64,000 nucleotides of DNA from Cranoglanis bouderius (GCA_023630585.1 CM042542.1:21525511-21589510), one strand, 5' to 3'. Numbered from the stretch's first letter, positions 43,328-54,739 are shown. Notes: a model not told the origin generated them from the sequence alone. Made by a program: numbers and translations.

Positions 43328-43352
43328 TAGAGAGAGAGAGAGAGAGAGAGAG
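43328..43352. repeat. Short (GA)n tract
   Basis: About 12 GA units. Confidence 0.85.
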
Positions 43353-43437
43353 ATAATTAGGTATTATGGTTTAAGAAAATGTACATTGTGTGCAGAGAGC
43401 AAGCAGGGACTTCAGCAAGACTAGCTATGAAGGCATA

Positions 43438-43638
43438 CAGTTGCAATCAAAATTATTCAACCCCCATTGCAAATCAGGTTTATTGTCAAAATTTACAGAC
43501 TTTCAGCTGTTTGCGATGAACAAATCAAACAAAAGCAATTGAAATAGTTCAACACAACGAATGCTTCAAGTGGTTTCCCCAATTTCAACTGAAAATGCAA
43601 CTTATAATGACTTCTCCAGTATCAAAATTATTCAACCT
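43438..43638 (+). mobile_element. Left end of a Tc1 family ('caatcaaaattattcaaccc')
   Basis: About 200 bp closely matching the start of the copy at 60055-60260 and in part the one at 55011. Only the terminal region is present; L2 sequence follows directly. Confidence 0.78.
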
Positions 43639-43639
43639 A

Positions 43640-44596
43640 GTATAAGTTTTCTGATTCCATAGTAACTCTGGATGGCCTTTCTGTTTCATCATGTGCAGCA
43701 GTAAAAGACCTTGGTGTGATTATTGACTCCAGTCTTTCCTTTGATGCCCACGTAGATAATATTACTAGGATAGCCTTCTTTCACCTCAGAAATATCGCTA
43801 AGATAAGAAATATATTGTCACTACATGATGTAGAAAAATTAGTCCATGCTTTCTACACCTCTAGGTTGGATTATTGTAATGCCTTACTGTCTGGATGTTC
43901 CAGTAGGAGCATAAACAAACTCCAGTTAGTCCAGAATGCAGCAGCAAGGGTCCTTACTAGAACCAGAAGATATGACCACATCACCCCTATCTTATCCACA
44001 CTGCATTGGCTCCCAGTGAAATTTCACACTGATTATAAAATACTACTATTGACGTATAAAGCACTAAATGGTCTTGCGCCACAGGACCTGAGCGAATTAT
44101 TGGTTGTTTATGATCCGCCACGCCTACTTTGATCAAAAGGTGCAGGCTATTTATCGGTACCTCGAATAGTGTAGGCTACAGCAGGGGGAAGAGCTTTCAC
44201 TTACAAAGCCCCACAGTTATGGAACAGCCTTCCAATTAGTGTTCGGGACTCAGACACAGTCTCAGTGTTTAAGTCCAGGCTGAAAATATATTTGTTTAGT
44301 CAAGCCTTTTGTGAATAGATCTGCTCCTTTACCTAAGGAACAACCCAGAGGTCTCACAGGCATAGAGTGTTGTGGTGAACTGGGATGTTTGGATGCTGTC
44401 GCCCCCCACTTTCACAGCTTCACCCAGGTGTGTTGATGGTGGAGTTGCTGGCCACCTTGTCCCAGGGAGCCCTCATGTCTGTGTTACCTTCTGGCTCTCC
44501 CTTTTAGTTATGCTGTCATAGCTAGTCAAGCTGTCCCTGCTTTCACTCACGCAAAGTACACTGTCCTTAACCATTATGGGACAATAAGCATACCTA

Positions 44597-44639
<43 letters not shown>

Positions 44640-45146
44640 GTCGAGCTACACATGATACTCCTGAGATTTCGACCAGTCAGTGATTTCGACCCCTTCTGCT
44701 TTCTGGACCTGCCTGTTATACTATGGTGGCTTCAGGACTACAATTGCCACAAACAGTTTTACACTCAAGTCTCCATCAGTGAACAGTGGAGAAGTTCAAC
44801 AAAACAGTCTTCATGTAAAAACTGTAATGAATTTTCCTGGTTACACAACTGCACTATTTGACCATGTAGCATTAGCACATTTATAGAAGGGATTTATTTA
44901 TTTATAACTGCACTATCCGGTGTCACCCAGATGAGGATGGGTTCCCTTTTGAGTCTGGTTCCTCTCAAGGTTTCTTCCTCATATCGTCTCAGGGAGTTTT
45001 TTCTCACCACCGTCGCCTTTGGCTGCTCATTAGGGATAAATTCATACATTTAAAATCTATATCCTGAATTTATATATTTCTGTAAAGCTGCTTTGGGACA
45101 ATGTCCATTGTTAAAAGCACTATAGAAATAAAATTGAATTGAATAG
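43640..45146 (+). mobile_element. L2-type LINE, 3' part with tail
   Basis: Starts inside the reverse transcriptase and includes the complete 3' untranslated region common to fish L2 elements ('gatgaggatgggttccctt', 'ctcatatcgtctcagggag', 'acaatgtccattgttaaaag'). It ends in a 'gaattgaatagaatag' tail. A (TC)n lies within at about 44599-44636. Confidence 0.88.
43650..44316 (+). pseudogene. L2 reverse transcriptase, C-terminal part
   Basis: Carries 'VKDLGVIIDSSLSFDAHVD', 'FYTSRLDYCNALLSG', 'LQLVQNAAARVLTRTRR' and 'LHWLPVKFHTDYKILLLTYK', the thumb and C-terminal region of L2/CR1 reverse transcriptases. A stop after 'DPPRLL' (44132) and a frame change precede the last part ('LWNSLPISVRDSDTVSVFKS'). 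The catalytic palm is absent in this copy. Confidence 0.88.
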
Positions 45147-45147
45147 A

Positions 45148-45930
45148 ATAGAAGGTAACACAGACATGAGGGCGCCCTGGGACATAAAGCGGCCAGCCAC
45201 CCCAATGTCAACAAAAATGTAAAAAAAAAAAAAAAAAAAGGTACTGTGGCATGAGACCTTTCAGTGCTTTATAGGTCAATAGTAGTATTTTATAATCAAT
45301 GCAAAATTTGACTGGGAGCCAATGCAGTGTGGATAAGCTAGGGGTGATGTGATATCTTTTGGTTCTAGTAAGGACTCTTGCTTGTTTATGCTCCTACTGG
45401 AACATCCAGACACTAAGGCATTACAATAATCCAACCTAGAGGTAAAAATGCATGAAGTATTTTTTTTTGCATCAGATGAAAGAAGGCTATCCTAGTAATA
45501 TTATCTAAATGAGCTTCAAAGGAAAGACTGGAGTCAATAATCACACCAAGGTCTTTTACTGCTGCACATGATGAAACAGAAAGGCCATCCAGAGTTACTA
45601 TATAATCAGAAAACTTACTTCTAGCTGCATGTGGTCCTAGTATAAGTACTTCTGTCTTGTCAGAATTTAGTAAGAGGAAGTTAATAAACATCCACCGTCT
45701 AATGTCCTTTACACATTCCTCAACTTTATTAAACTGGTGTCTGTCATCTGGCTTTGCTGAAACATACAACTGTGTGTCATCAGCATAACAGTGGAAGCTA
45801 ATTCCATGTTTATGAATAATTTCATGCAGAGGTAGCATATATAAAGACAAGTGCAGTGGGCCTAAAACAGAACCTACCTTTCCATTAACTCCAACAGCAT
45901 TTTCTAGTCTATGTTCTGCAGAGATGTGTT
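45148..45930 (-). pseudogene. Second L2 copy, opposite strand, reverse transcriptase fragment
   Basis: The minus-strand frame (45850-45413) has 'HGISFHCYADDTQLYVS' with the YADD catalytic box, then 'LLLNSDKTEVLILGP' and 'VKDLGVIIDSSLSFEAH'. The downstream part is scrambled: 'HAFLPLGWII' replaces the normal 'HAFVSSRLDYC', so pieces are missing. Minus-strand 45148-45205 matches 44440-44492 of the plus-strand copy, so the two form an inverted pair. Confidence 0.85.
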
Positions 45931-46461
45931 GTTATGATGTTATGATGTATTATAAAATGTCTACTTTAATTAATCATGTAATTCTTTAATCCATGGCAAG
46001 CAGCTGGTTTACTTTTAGTAAGGAGATTTTTAGATATAATGGCTCAAATCAAATGCATCCCACAAGTAAAACCTGAGCTCGCCTGTTAGAATGTGGGCCT
46101 TGATCCAGCAATTTGTTATAAAATCTGTTCCACAAACAGTCAGGATATTTACTGCAATACTGCAAAGTAAAGCTGTCTGTTATTTTTTTAGCAGGAGACG
46201 TGTCAGGGGTTAAAAATTGTGAAAATCAGTAAAACAGTAAATCTTGTCAACCTCATGTTTATATAAAGTTCAAATAAAGATAATGACCAAATGGACAAAC
46301 TGTAAAACGGAGAGATGTAGAACATAAGAGTATATATATATTTATCCACACCTTAAAAAACTAAAAATTACCTCATCAGAAAGATTTATTGTTCTCAGTG
46401 CGTTATGGGTAAAAAGTTCAAAGCCAGTGAATGGATATAACAGTTATGTAATCCTGCGTGG

Positions 46462-46462
46462 G

Positions 46463-46514
<52 letters not shown>
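46462..46514. repeat. (GT)n microsatellite
   Basis: GT run of about 50 bases. Confidence 0.95.
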
Positions 46515-46515
<1 letters not shown>

Positions 46516-46837
46516 CTTACAGGTGAAAGGACAATGTACTTATAAATGTAGAAGAAACATGCCACCCAGGTAGAAAATAAACCTGTTAAACCTGAATAAA
46601 GGCCAGTTACCAGACGTGTGAAAATAAAAATCTATTCTAAAACTTTTAAACACTTTTCTGACACTGTTCTAATAGGAGAACATGGTGTTTTAATCAGGTG
46701 TTTTAATACAGTATTAAAAATGGGTGTTGTAATACAGTGCTATATAAAATGTTGTGATTTTTCCCCGTGTTCTGAAGACTAGAGAGACTCGACACAGTAA
46801 AATACTGAATGTAATTAAATAAACACCAACTTATCTC

Positions 46838-46920
46838 TCTCATCTCATCTCATCTCATCTTATCTTATCTTATCTTATCTTATCTTATCTTATCTTATCT
46901 TATCTTATCTTATCTTATCT
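46838..46920. repeat. (TCTCA)n then (TCTTA)n pentanucleotide array
   Basis: About four 'tctca' units switch to about twelve 'tctta' units in register, a C-to-T variant that spread along the array. Confidence 0.93.
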
Positions 46921-47225
46921 CTGCTACATACAAGACATAACCTGTGAGTCTACCTGTTAAATAATAACATAAACCTGCTGTATGATTTATTCACAAACCT
47001 CAGTGTTGCCCATTTCATCAGTGTAACAGAATAATCTGAAATTATTTTAAATAATGTTGTGGCTGGGGAAAATATCTGGGAAAATACATTCCCCTCCAAA
47101 AGTATTTGAACATCCAGACCAATTCTTTTGTTTTTACTTTACACTGAAGACATTTGGGTTTGAGATCAAACGATGAAAATGAGACGATCGATCAGAATTC
47201 CCAGCGTTCATTATATTTACATCTA

Positions 47226-48671
47226 CAGTATACAACGGAAGTGAGTACACCCCTGTGCAAGATCAAATAAATGTCAAATTAATCAAAATTGTTTCACCTT
47301 ACAGTAATTGCATTACCTCTCAGTTGAACAGTGGGGAATTTGCTCTTATTTAAAATTAAAAACAGTTTAGATTTACTATATTAAAAATACTGTTAGGTCG
47401 CGCCATAAGCGCGACTCCATTTCCCAGAACTCTCTGCGGCCTACGAACATGGCCGCCGCCAATTCACACGCACACACCCCGCACTACACATCCCAGCAGG
47501 CTCGGCGGCCTACAGATATGGCCGCCAGGGACTACAACATCCAGAACACTCCTTCACTCCCACGCTCACAGTCACCCACCTTCTGATTACACACCTGTCC
47601 TTAATTTTCTAAGTTGCTTACGAACTCACTATTTAAGTTCTTTAGTTGGTCACGCACGTCGCGAAGTATTGGTTTGTCTATCTTATATTCAACAGTACTG
47701 AGCACTCTTCCCTGGACTGATATTCTGGTTACTGAACTAAATTAAGTATTTTTTGGATTACGATTTTTGCCTAAGCCCTAGAAAGACTATTTTTTGGTAT
47801 TTTTGAACACAACTGCTGGTTTCCTGGTTTTTGCATTTTGCCTAAGTCTCTGAAAGAACTGACTGCCGGTATTTTTGAAACCTGCCTGTTTTTGGATCTG
47901 CCCAAGTTTGCTGTTGTCTTCAGCATGGAGGAAACCAGTGTAACATGTCTGGAGAGATGTTCTGCTATTCAGAGACAATTGTTTTGAGCTGCTCTTTGCT
48001 GGAGGGGTTATACTGCTCTACCTTTCTCTTTTCTGTTGGATTCAAGTCAGGTGACATACTTTGCCAGGTCATAGTTTAAATTTTTCATTCTTTAGAAACT
48101 CTTGCATGACCTTGGCAGTGTGCTTTTGAATGTTATCATGCTGGAATATTATTTGAAATATTTGCCGAAGCTGGACCCCATCTGAGCCGAACAAATGTAT
48201 CCTGGTCTCATCTGACCAAAGAATGTGCTCCCAATATTCACCAGGCTTCTTTTAGCAAAGTTTAATCTTGCAATTTTGTGCCAAAGAGCAAGCAAGGTTT
48301 TTTTTCTCTTTGACATCATCCATAGAGGTTGATGTAATGCAATGTCCTTTGTACTCTCTGAGCTGTCACTGAAACCCTGATTTCCAGTGATAACCCCTGT
48401 GCCAAGCCTGAAGCACGTGCCCGTCTGTGTTCAGAGCTAGATTGTGCAAGTAGCTCACTGTCCATGGCATCATTTTAGGAGGATGGCCACTGTGGCTCTG
48501 ATTAGTGGTACTAGGGCTTGTTCTATACTGGTTGCATTGACTTTCTACTTTGGAGTCTGTATTTCTTAAGTATTTGTTTTTGATTGCAATTACTGTAAGG
48601 TGATATAATTTTGAATCATTTGACATTTAAGTGATCTTGCACAGGGGTGTACTCACTTCTGTTATATGCTG
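47226..48671 (-). mobile_element. Nested Tc1-like element with inverted repeats of about 90 bp
   Basis: Ends 'cagtatacaacggaagtgag' (left) and, on the minus strand, 'cagcatataacagaagtgag' (right), followed by shared 'tacacccctgtgcaagatca'. TA lies on both sides. The minus strand carries a degraded transposase: 'HILWSDETRIHLFGSDG' (first Asp) and 'FQHDNIQKHTAKVMQEF' (second Asp) are readable; the Glu box is lost. An LTR-like insert lies at 47391-47895. Confidence 0.88.
47391..47895 (+). mobile_element. LTR-like insert inside the nested Tc1 element
   Basis: Starts 'tgttaggtcgcgccataagc' and contains 'gactccatttcccagaactc', two 'atggccgcc' motifs, a TATA-like 'ctatttaagttc' near 47631 and a T-rich end. 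This layout is that of Gypsy-type LTRs in fish. It breaks the left half of the Tc1 element. The right border and a target duplication could not be fixed by eye. Confidence 0.55.
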
Positions 48672-49245
48672 TAAATGGGTTAAACAGCTTAGATCATGGC
48701 ACCTTTTGTTGGAACCCACCCTTTTTTTTCTTAAAGTGATCAAAAATATTGGAACATGTGATGGACAGGTATTTCTTGTTGCCCAGGTGTGCCCTGATAG
48801 ATTGATTGTTTAAACAATTAATGTCTACTCTTGGTTTGGGCCCTGTGAAGACAGTGTTGTTAAAAAGGGTAAACCAGCATGAAGACCAGAAAGCTGTCTG
48901 TGGGAGAAAAGCAAGCCATTTTGAAGCTGAGAAAAGAGGGAAAATCATTGCACAAATATTGGGCATAACCAATACAACAACTTAGAATGTCCAGAAAAAT
49001 AAATAAACCACTGGTGTACTAACAAACAGACATGGAACAGGTTGGCTACAGAAAACAACAGCAGCTGATGACAGAAACATTGTTAAAGCTGTGATGGAAA
49101 AACCCAAAAACAACAGTCATTGACCTCACCAACAACCTCGACAGGACAGCGGTGAAGGTATCAGAACCCACTATTCAGAGAAGGCTTAGAGAGCAGAAAT
49201 ATAGAGGCCATGTTTAGCACATCTAGATGTAACTATCAGGAAATG

Positions 49246-49800
49246 AAAGCTGAAAGGCTTTGTTAACTAATTTAGGGATTAAAAAAAAAAAACACTTGCT
49301 CAACGAGAGCATCTCTCACTATAAATATACTATAAACATCAGCATGAACAGTCTGATCATGAATCTTTAGAAAGGGGTGGAGTCAGGAGTGTTAGTGTAG
49401 TGTGTAAGTGTTCATTAGCACTCAATTTTTATCATGTTGAGTTTAATTTATTTTCCAATAATTTGATTTGTGTAGTGCTCACACGAATCAGATTTAGCCT
49501 GGAATATGATCATGTGCAGTTCAGAGTTATGTGTGAACAGAGAAAGAGGACATTACCTGTCAGCTTTGAGGATATAGGAATTGGGTGTTGGCTGTTAGAT
49601 TGGGTGTGGTTGTGTTTCTGTGGCTCATGTAGCACAAATGTCAAACATTTTGCAACATATTTATGATCCTTCAAATAATCTTTTATTTAGATTTAGAAAC
49701 ACAAAGTTTGCAGAGAGAGAGCTCAGTAGAGGCAAAATGTAATAAAATGTCATATCTGTAAACAACTCAACAATTAAACTATTAGGGCTGACCAATCCAT
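49246..49800. other. Gene-free stretch
   Basis: No exon or element end recognised; the 88-codon frame at 49400-49666 has no family resemblance. Confidence 0.4.
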
Positions 49801-49804
49801 TGAT

Positions 49805-49817
49805 TTCATTGATGATG

Positions 49818-49859
<42 letters not shown>

Positions 49860-49917
49860 TGTAAGTCACTCTGGATAAGGGCATTTTGTTAAATGATGTA
49901 AATAATAAATGTAAACA
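49805..49917 (+). repeat. (ATA)n microsatellite followed by a SINE tail
   Basis: About 15 'ata' units, then 'gtaagtcactctggataagg', which is the 3' tail of the SINE seen at 39770-39936. Confidence 0.85.
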
Positions 49918-49989
49918 ACATTTGGGCAAATTAACACACATGACAGTTTTGTCATCTGCCCTTTCATGTAATTTGTATTTTGATTAGAC

Positions 49990-50130
49990 AATGAATTCAA
50001 TTTTATTTGTATAGCGCTTTTAGCAATGGACATTGTCACAAAGCAGCTTTAGAAAAATATATAAATTCTGGATATAGAGATTAAATGCATGAATTTATCC
50101 CTAATGAGCAGCCAGAGGATGGTTGATGGA
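49990..50130 (-). mobile_element. L2 3' end fragment
   Basis: Minus-strand complement of the L2 3' tail ('attgaattttattt', 'acaatgtccattg', 'ctcattagggataaattcat'). Confidence 0.85.
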
Positions 50131-50344
50131 GACTTGAATGCAAATAAGATAATGTGGATGGACCCACATCATGATCTTCCCAAACAAATCTAGAACCTGT
50201 AAGAGTTCCTCAGTTTTCAGTCTGAGGTTCCCTCTTAGGGGTTTTATGTCAGAAAGTGCTCTAAATTAGAAAGCTAATAACCTTTATATGATCAAAGAAC
50301 CCAAAATCTGTAGGTATAGACGTGAGAATCTCACACTTGTGGTT

Positions 50345-50530
50345 AATTCATATCAATTTTATTGATATTCATTTTATTTTAACAGTGTCCTAAAGAAAGC
50401 TTTACAGAAATCCAGATATAGATTTAAATGTATCCTTAATGAGCAGCCAGAGGTGACGGTGGTGAGGAAAAACTCCCAGAGACGACATGATGAAGAAACC
50501 TTGAGAAGAACCAGACTCAATGTGCATTCA
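50345..50530 (-). mobile_element. L2 3' end fragment, second copy
   Basis: Same L2 3' region as 49990-50130 but more complete ('gagtctggttcttctcaagg' and 'gtctctgggagtttttcctc' on the minus strand). It is diverged from its neighbour, so an independent insertion. Confidence 0.82.
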
Positions 50531-50656
50531 TGTGTATTTGTAGCCATCAGAAACCAAACCCACAACAGTTTGCTCCGCCCCACACAAACATTTTACCTCC
50601 ATCTCTCCTACCTGTCTACACACACATGCTGCATCACACAACATGCATCTCTGCTG

Positions 50657-50695
50657 CACACACACACACACATACACACACACACACACATACAA
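50657..50695. repeat. (CA)n microsatellite
   Basis: CA run with TA interruptions. Confidence 0.9.
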
Positions 50696-50699
50696 GCAA

Positions 50700-51700
50700 C
50701 ATGTTGCACAGCTAACACATAACTCCCAGTCTTATTTTAGTGTTGGAGGAAATACCTACAGTCAGGTGTTGAGTTCAAAGCTGACTGTTCTGCATGTGTG
50801 TTCGGAAAATAGTTTTATTTTATTCAAATTCCAAACTGGTAAAGTGAAGCACCGAAATGATACGAGACTAAAAGGAACAACATGCTCTAACATTGAACGT
50901 TGCCTAATTCATTTATATACCAAAAATAATTTGGTAATGTTTTACATTAAGGCTCCTTAACTGACATTTTTACTGTGTTAGTTAACATTAGCAATAATGT
51001 AAATGACTTTGTAATAACTTATTTAATATAAGTATATATATAATGTAATAACTTATTTGTAATGTTAGATTTATTCATATATACATTTATAACCTAAATT
51101 AACATGAATTAACATGAGTTAACATCTGAGTGTCACCTCACTGTACAACATTCCACATGTGACGTGTCACCTCAGGTCCAGGAATGTAAAGATTCTTACA
51201 CACTTCTTCTTTTTTTTTTTTTATTTATTTATTTTTTTTTAAAAAGACATTTATTTAAATAGTCTTTGCATAGCAACATGTTCTAATAACTGCATCACCA
51301 TTAGATGAAATTGTTACCGAGTGCAGTGTTTAATGAGTTTAAGGGTTATAGTGTGTGAATTCTGGCTCTAATCCACATATGAGGAAATAATTCAAAATTG
51401 AACCTAATAAATATCAGTAACGATGAGCTTGAATTTTATGGTCATGTGACTTCAGAATAGGGAAGCAACTGCAACATTTACCTGCAGTAATGATATCACC
51501 ATAAATAAAATATTCATATTAAACTCAAACATGTGTAATGTAATGAACAGCAGTCGGCCACAGGAGAATTCAGTGTATAAAACACATCATGGCTCAGAAG
51601 GGCCCCTGCATTTCCTGTATTGTTCAATGTTGTTCAGTGCAGATATGATATATGATTATATTTTCATTTTATTTATATTTTGTGTACTTTTTTTCTGCAG
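50700..51700. other. Gene-free stretch upstream of the coiled-coil gene
   Basis: AT-rich, with a poly(T) tract at about 51208-51240. Repeated 'ttaacatta'/'ttaacatgaatt' strings occur around 50980-51125. No exon recognised. Confidence 0.35.
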
Positions 51701-51789
51701 TTTCCTTCAGGATTGATGAACAATGTGCTGATAAACACTGAGACAAAAACTCAGCTGCCAAGCACTCATCCTTTGTGCTCTCATCATAG
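51701..51789 (+). CDS. Candidate first exon of an unrecognised plus-strand gene
   Basis: Bordered by acceptor 'tttttttctgcag' and donor 'gtagga'. From ATG at 51716 the frame is open for 24 codons (MNNVLINTETKTQLPSTHPL...) and leaves with two bases (AG), which join to the G at 53227 to make Arg and stay open. I do not recognise the peptide. The evidence is splice sites and phase only. Confidence 0.35.
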
Positions 51790-51827
51790 GTAGGACATTT
51801 TATTTTATTACACACTAATAATAACAA

Positions 51828-51864
51828 CAGCAACAACAATAACAACAGCAACAACAACAACAAC

Positions 51865-51912
<48 letters not shown>
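51828..51912. repeat. (AAC)n/(AAT)n trinucleotide tract
   Basis: Mixed 'aac' and 'aat/taa' units in the intron after the candidate first exon. The poly-Leu frame on the minus strand is an artefact. Confidence 0.95.
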
Positions 51913-52156
51913 TTGTACCACACATAATAATATACCCCAAAATGCTTTACAAAATATTACACAGAAATTACTAATAAATATAAATGTCTATTCTATTATA
52001 AAATATTTTATTAGTAATAAAAATATTAATAAATAATCCAATGTATACAACAAATAAAATACATAAAAATAAGTGCAATCGGCATTTAATATAATACAAT
52101 ACACAGAATACTAAAGAAATTAAAATATATGATTCTCAATATCAAAGCAAACTCTA

Positions 52157-52495
52157 CAGGGTGTCACAAAAGTCTCCATACAGAGGGGGAAATGAACACT
52201 TTTTAAAAAAATGTCTTCCAAAATATTTCATACTTAGTTTATATTATATATTATTATCAGATAGCCTTTAAGAATGCCTTTGACAAAAGAAGAACATATT
52301 GAAATGATTCTCATGGCTGGATCAGGAAACTGTTTTAAGGTTGTGATGGACTTTAACAGGAAACACAGCGAGCACATCACACACCTCGGGTGTGTTTACA
52401 AAGAAATGGCAATCATGTAAAGCAAATCAACTAAAGTTACATTTTGCAAAAAAAAATTAATTTTTCCTATGTATGGAGACTTTTGGGACACCCTG
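52157..52495 (+). mobile_element. Mariner-like MITE
   Basis: Ends 'cagggtgtcacaaaagtctcc' and, inverted, 'cagggtgtcccaaaagtctcc', flanked by TA. It is 339 bp. Inside, 'MPLTKEEHIEMILMAGSGNC' followed by 'VVMDFNRKHSEHITH' is the start of a mariner-type helix-turn-helix, so the MITE is an internally deleted copy of a coding element. Confidence 0.85.
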
Positions 52496-52549
52496 TAAAA
52501 TGAAAATAAATAATAAATCATTGGAATTTATGTGAGTCCTGTATATATA

Positions 52550-53094
52550 CAGTACTGTGGAAAAGTTTTAGGCACATGCAAAGAAATGCTGTAGAGCAAA
52601 GATGCCTTCAAAATAATGAAATTAAATGTTTCTAGATAAAAACAACAACAACAACAACAACAACAAAAACGGTAAAGAGCAGTAAACAGTAGTAAATGAA
52701 ACAAAGTCAATATTTGGTGTAAAAATAAATAAAAAATAAAAAATAGTAGTCTCCGGTACAATGTGTGCAGTTTTATAAGGAAATGAGCTGGTAAGTTTTA
52801 TTGAGCATCTTGCAGAACCAGACACAGTTCTTCTGGACACTTTGACTTTCACACTTGCTTACTTAGACAGCACTGTTTACTGTGTGAAAAGTGTCTCTTA
52901 CGTAATATGCTGCTTTCTTTAATGACAGACAAACATTTTTTCTGTACCATTTCATTCTGTGCTAGAAAACTAATGTTTGGGAATCTAAAATGTTTTTTGT
53001 ACTGACCTGATCATGTAGACGTCATCAAATAAAACATCTATAACAAAGTTTGTACTAAAATAAAATAGGGTGCTAAAACTTTTGCACAGTACTG
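52550..53094. mobile_element. Non-autonomous Tc1-like element
   Basis: Ends 'cagtactgtggaaaagtttt' and, inverted, 'cagtactgtgcaaaagtttt', flanked by TA on both sides. It is 545 bp with no transposase frame. The termini are shared with the fold-back MITE at 58711-58878. Confidence 0.85.
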
Positions 53095-53226
53095 TATAAT
53101 GTATGTATATGTATATATAAGATTGTGCCAAAGGTGTTTTTTTTTTTTTTTTTTTTCTTAAATTTGATTTATTAAATTCTGAAATTTTCAAAATTTGATC
53201 ACGATATATATTTCTTTTGTGCTCAG

Positions 53227-53258
53227 GATGCTGTCCAGCTCAGAGCACTGCTACACAG
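53227..53258 (+). CDS. Candidate small second exon
   Basis: 32 nt between 'tttcttttgtgctcag' and 'gtaaga', both good splice consensus. It continues the frame of 51716-51789 (R-MLSSSEHCYT) and leaves in phase 1. That phase does not fit the next clear exon (55648), so another exon is missing between them or the two belong to different transcripts. Confidence 0.35.
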
Positions 53259-53261
53259 GTA

Positions 53262-53830
53262 AGAAAACTGTATGGAAATGGGAAAGAAAAAAAACACACA
53301 TCATTAATAGGCTGGTCTAATGAGTCAAAAAGTATTACACAGTAATACTTAGATGAAAATGGTTTCTAGAACATTGTGACAATTCTGTGTACTTATAAAG
53401 TTAGCTTTAGGGTTACGCAGAATTTAGTAATGATAAAGTTTAATTTAATGATAGTGTTCATGTTGTGGATTGGTGCACAGCTATAGGTGACAGAGTAGTG
53501 GGTTCAGCACACAGCTTTGTGGAACACAGGTATTGAGAGGGTTAGAGGTGTCTGACATTCTGGGGTCTGTTAGTCAGAAATTCCATAGTCCAGTTACAAA
53601 ATGAAGTGTTGAGGCCTGGGCTGTGGAGTTTGGAGAACAATTGGTAGAGATTACTGTGTGAAATGCTGAGCTGTAGTCGACAAAGAGCATACTGTATGTG
53701 TTTGCAAGTTAAATATTTTATTGATTCCTGAACATTGAGTCATTTATCTATTTCCTTTTGGTATTACAACATTTTCTCATCACCACTTGTATGAAAATGA
53801 AGGGGTGTGCAAGCTACTCTACATCACCAG
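53262..53830. other. Gene-free stretch
   Basis: No exon recognised. About 53470-53690 ('ggtgacagagtagtgggttcagc', 'aaagagcatactgtatgtgtt') may be an old dispersed repeat. Confidence 0.3.
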
Positions 53831-53839
53831 CTACTCAAA

Positions 53840-54550
53840 AAATTATTTCCTGAAAGAAGTCTTTTGCCAAAGCATCATATAATGATCCATTACCCACAGT
53901 GTATAAGAAAAATTGGACCAATTCTGCACATGTGGTGTATGCGTTATGAAGCTAAACATACATTTTTTTAAAACACAATTTAAAAAGTTTCAAAAACATC
54001 ACCAAAACACTAGCCAAAAAGCACCAGTTTTGTACTGCGATGCACTGGGAGTCTTTTAGCCAGTACAGATCGTCTCTTGGCCCAGGGAAGATGGTAGAAC
54101 TCAGTGAACTTAAAGCTGGACAAGAAATTGCTTCCAAACTAGGAGTGGTAATGTCAGATGTTGTCTATTCTGTAAAGTGGATCAAACACCATGGCACAGA
54201 GTATCGCCCTGACTTTATTATCTGTACAGAAGTAGCATGTGAGATGCCAGAGTTTTGTAAGATCAAGACTATTGCTGTGAAAGGTGAAAATGTGCTGTTG
54301 TGTGGAACACTGATGGAAACTGTATGTTTTGATGACCATTACTATGCTTTTACAGTCAGACTGCATCCAGACAGAGTTTTTAAGGTAGTGAATGTTAATG
54401 AGCTGTGTTATTTCAAACCATTTGATCTTCAGATGAAATATGGTACAACAGATTCTGCACTGCATGTAGTGCCATATTGCCATTTAATGCAGACGTGATG
54501 TATTTTTGTGTATTTGAATGTTTCCTGAGCCTGACTCTTGTTTTAATAAA
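53840..54550 (+). pseudogene. Unrecognised multicopy-type protein, C-terminal region
   Basis: An open frame of 152 codons from 54040 to 54498 is followed by AATAAA at 54546. The frame is open further upstream ('LAKKHQFCTAMHW'), and a preceding frame reads 'LPKHHIMIHYPQ' and 'CMRYEAKHTFF'. The two are joined in phase if one T is restored in the T run at 53963-53969. Later motifs are 'VYSVKWIKHHGTEYRPDF', 'CEMPEFCKIKTI', 'CFDDHYYAFTVR' and 'LCYFKPFDLQMKYGTTDS'. The 'MRYEAKH...FK' and 'YxPFDLQxxYGT' patterns feel like a repeated fish family, but I cannot name it. The single indel and intact end suggest a recently active element or retrogene. Confidence 0.5.
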
Positions 54551-54739
54551 TGTTTTAAATGTGACATTGTTGAAGTTGTTTTCTTTGTTTTGAAAACATG
54601 TTTTAAGAGTTCATTTGACATTGTAGAAGAGTAATTGTTTTACTGTACTTGGACCACAAAGAGAAATACTGACACTTATTAACCTGTTGCAACACCAAAT
54701 GGGTTTTAAGAATTTTACTCTGAGAGAATTTTTCAATAT

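Larger units (their letters stand above)
45930..47087. other. Gene-free stretch
   Basis: No exon recognised. A (GT)n (46462-46514) and a pentanucleotide array (46838-46920) are listed separately. Confidence 0.4.
47088..49245 (+). mobile_element. Outer Tc1-like element, split by insertions
   Basis: The left terminal region (47088-47225: 'cctccaaaagtatttgaacat', 'agacatttgggtttgagatc') is interrupted at a TA by the element 47226-48671 and resumes with 'aatgggttaaacagcttaga' at 48674. The transposase start follows (about 48880-49220): 'MKTRKLSVGEKQAILKLRKE', then 'TTAADDRNIVKAVMKNPKTT' and 'VSEPTIQRRLREQKYRG'. The catalytic half and right end are missing. A related relic is at 58899-59275. Confidence 0.85.

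Noticed and set aside
51669..51923. Poly-leucine minus-strand frame
   Set aside because: Translation of an (AAT/AAC)n tract.
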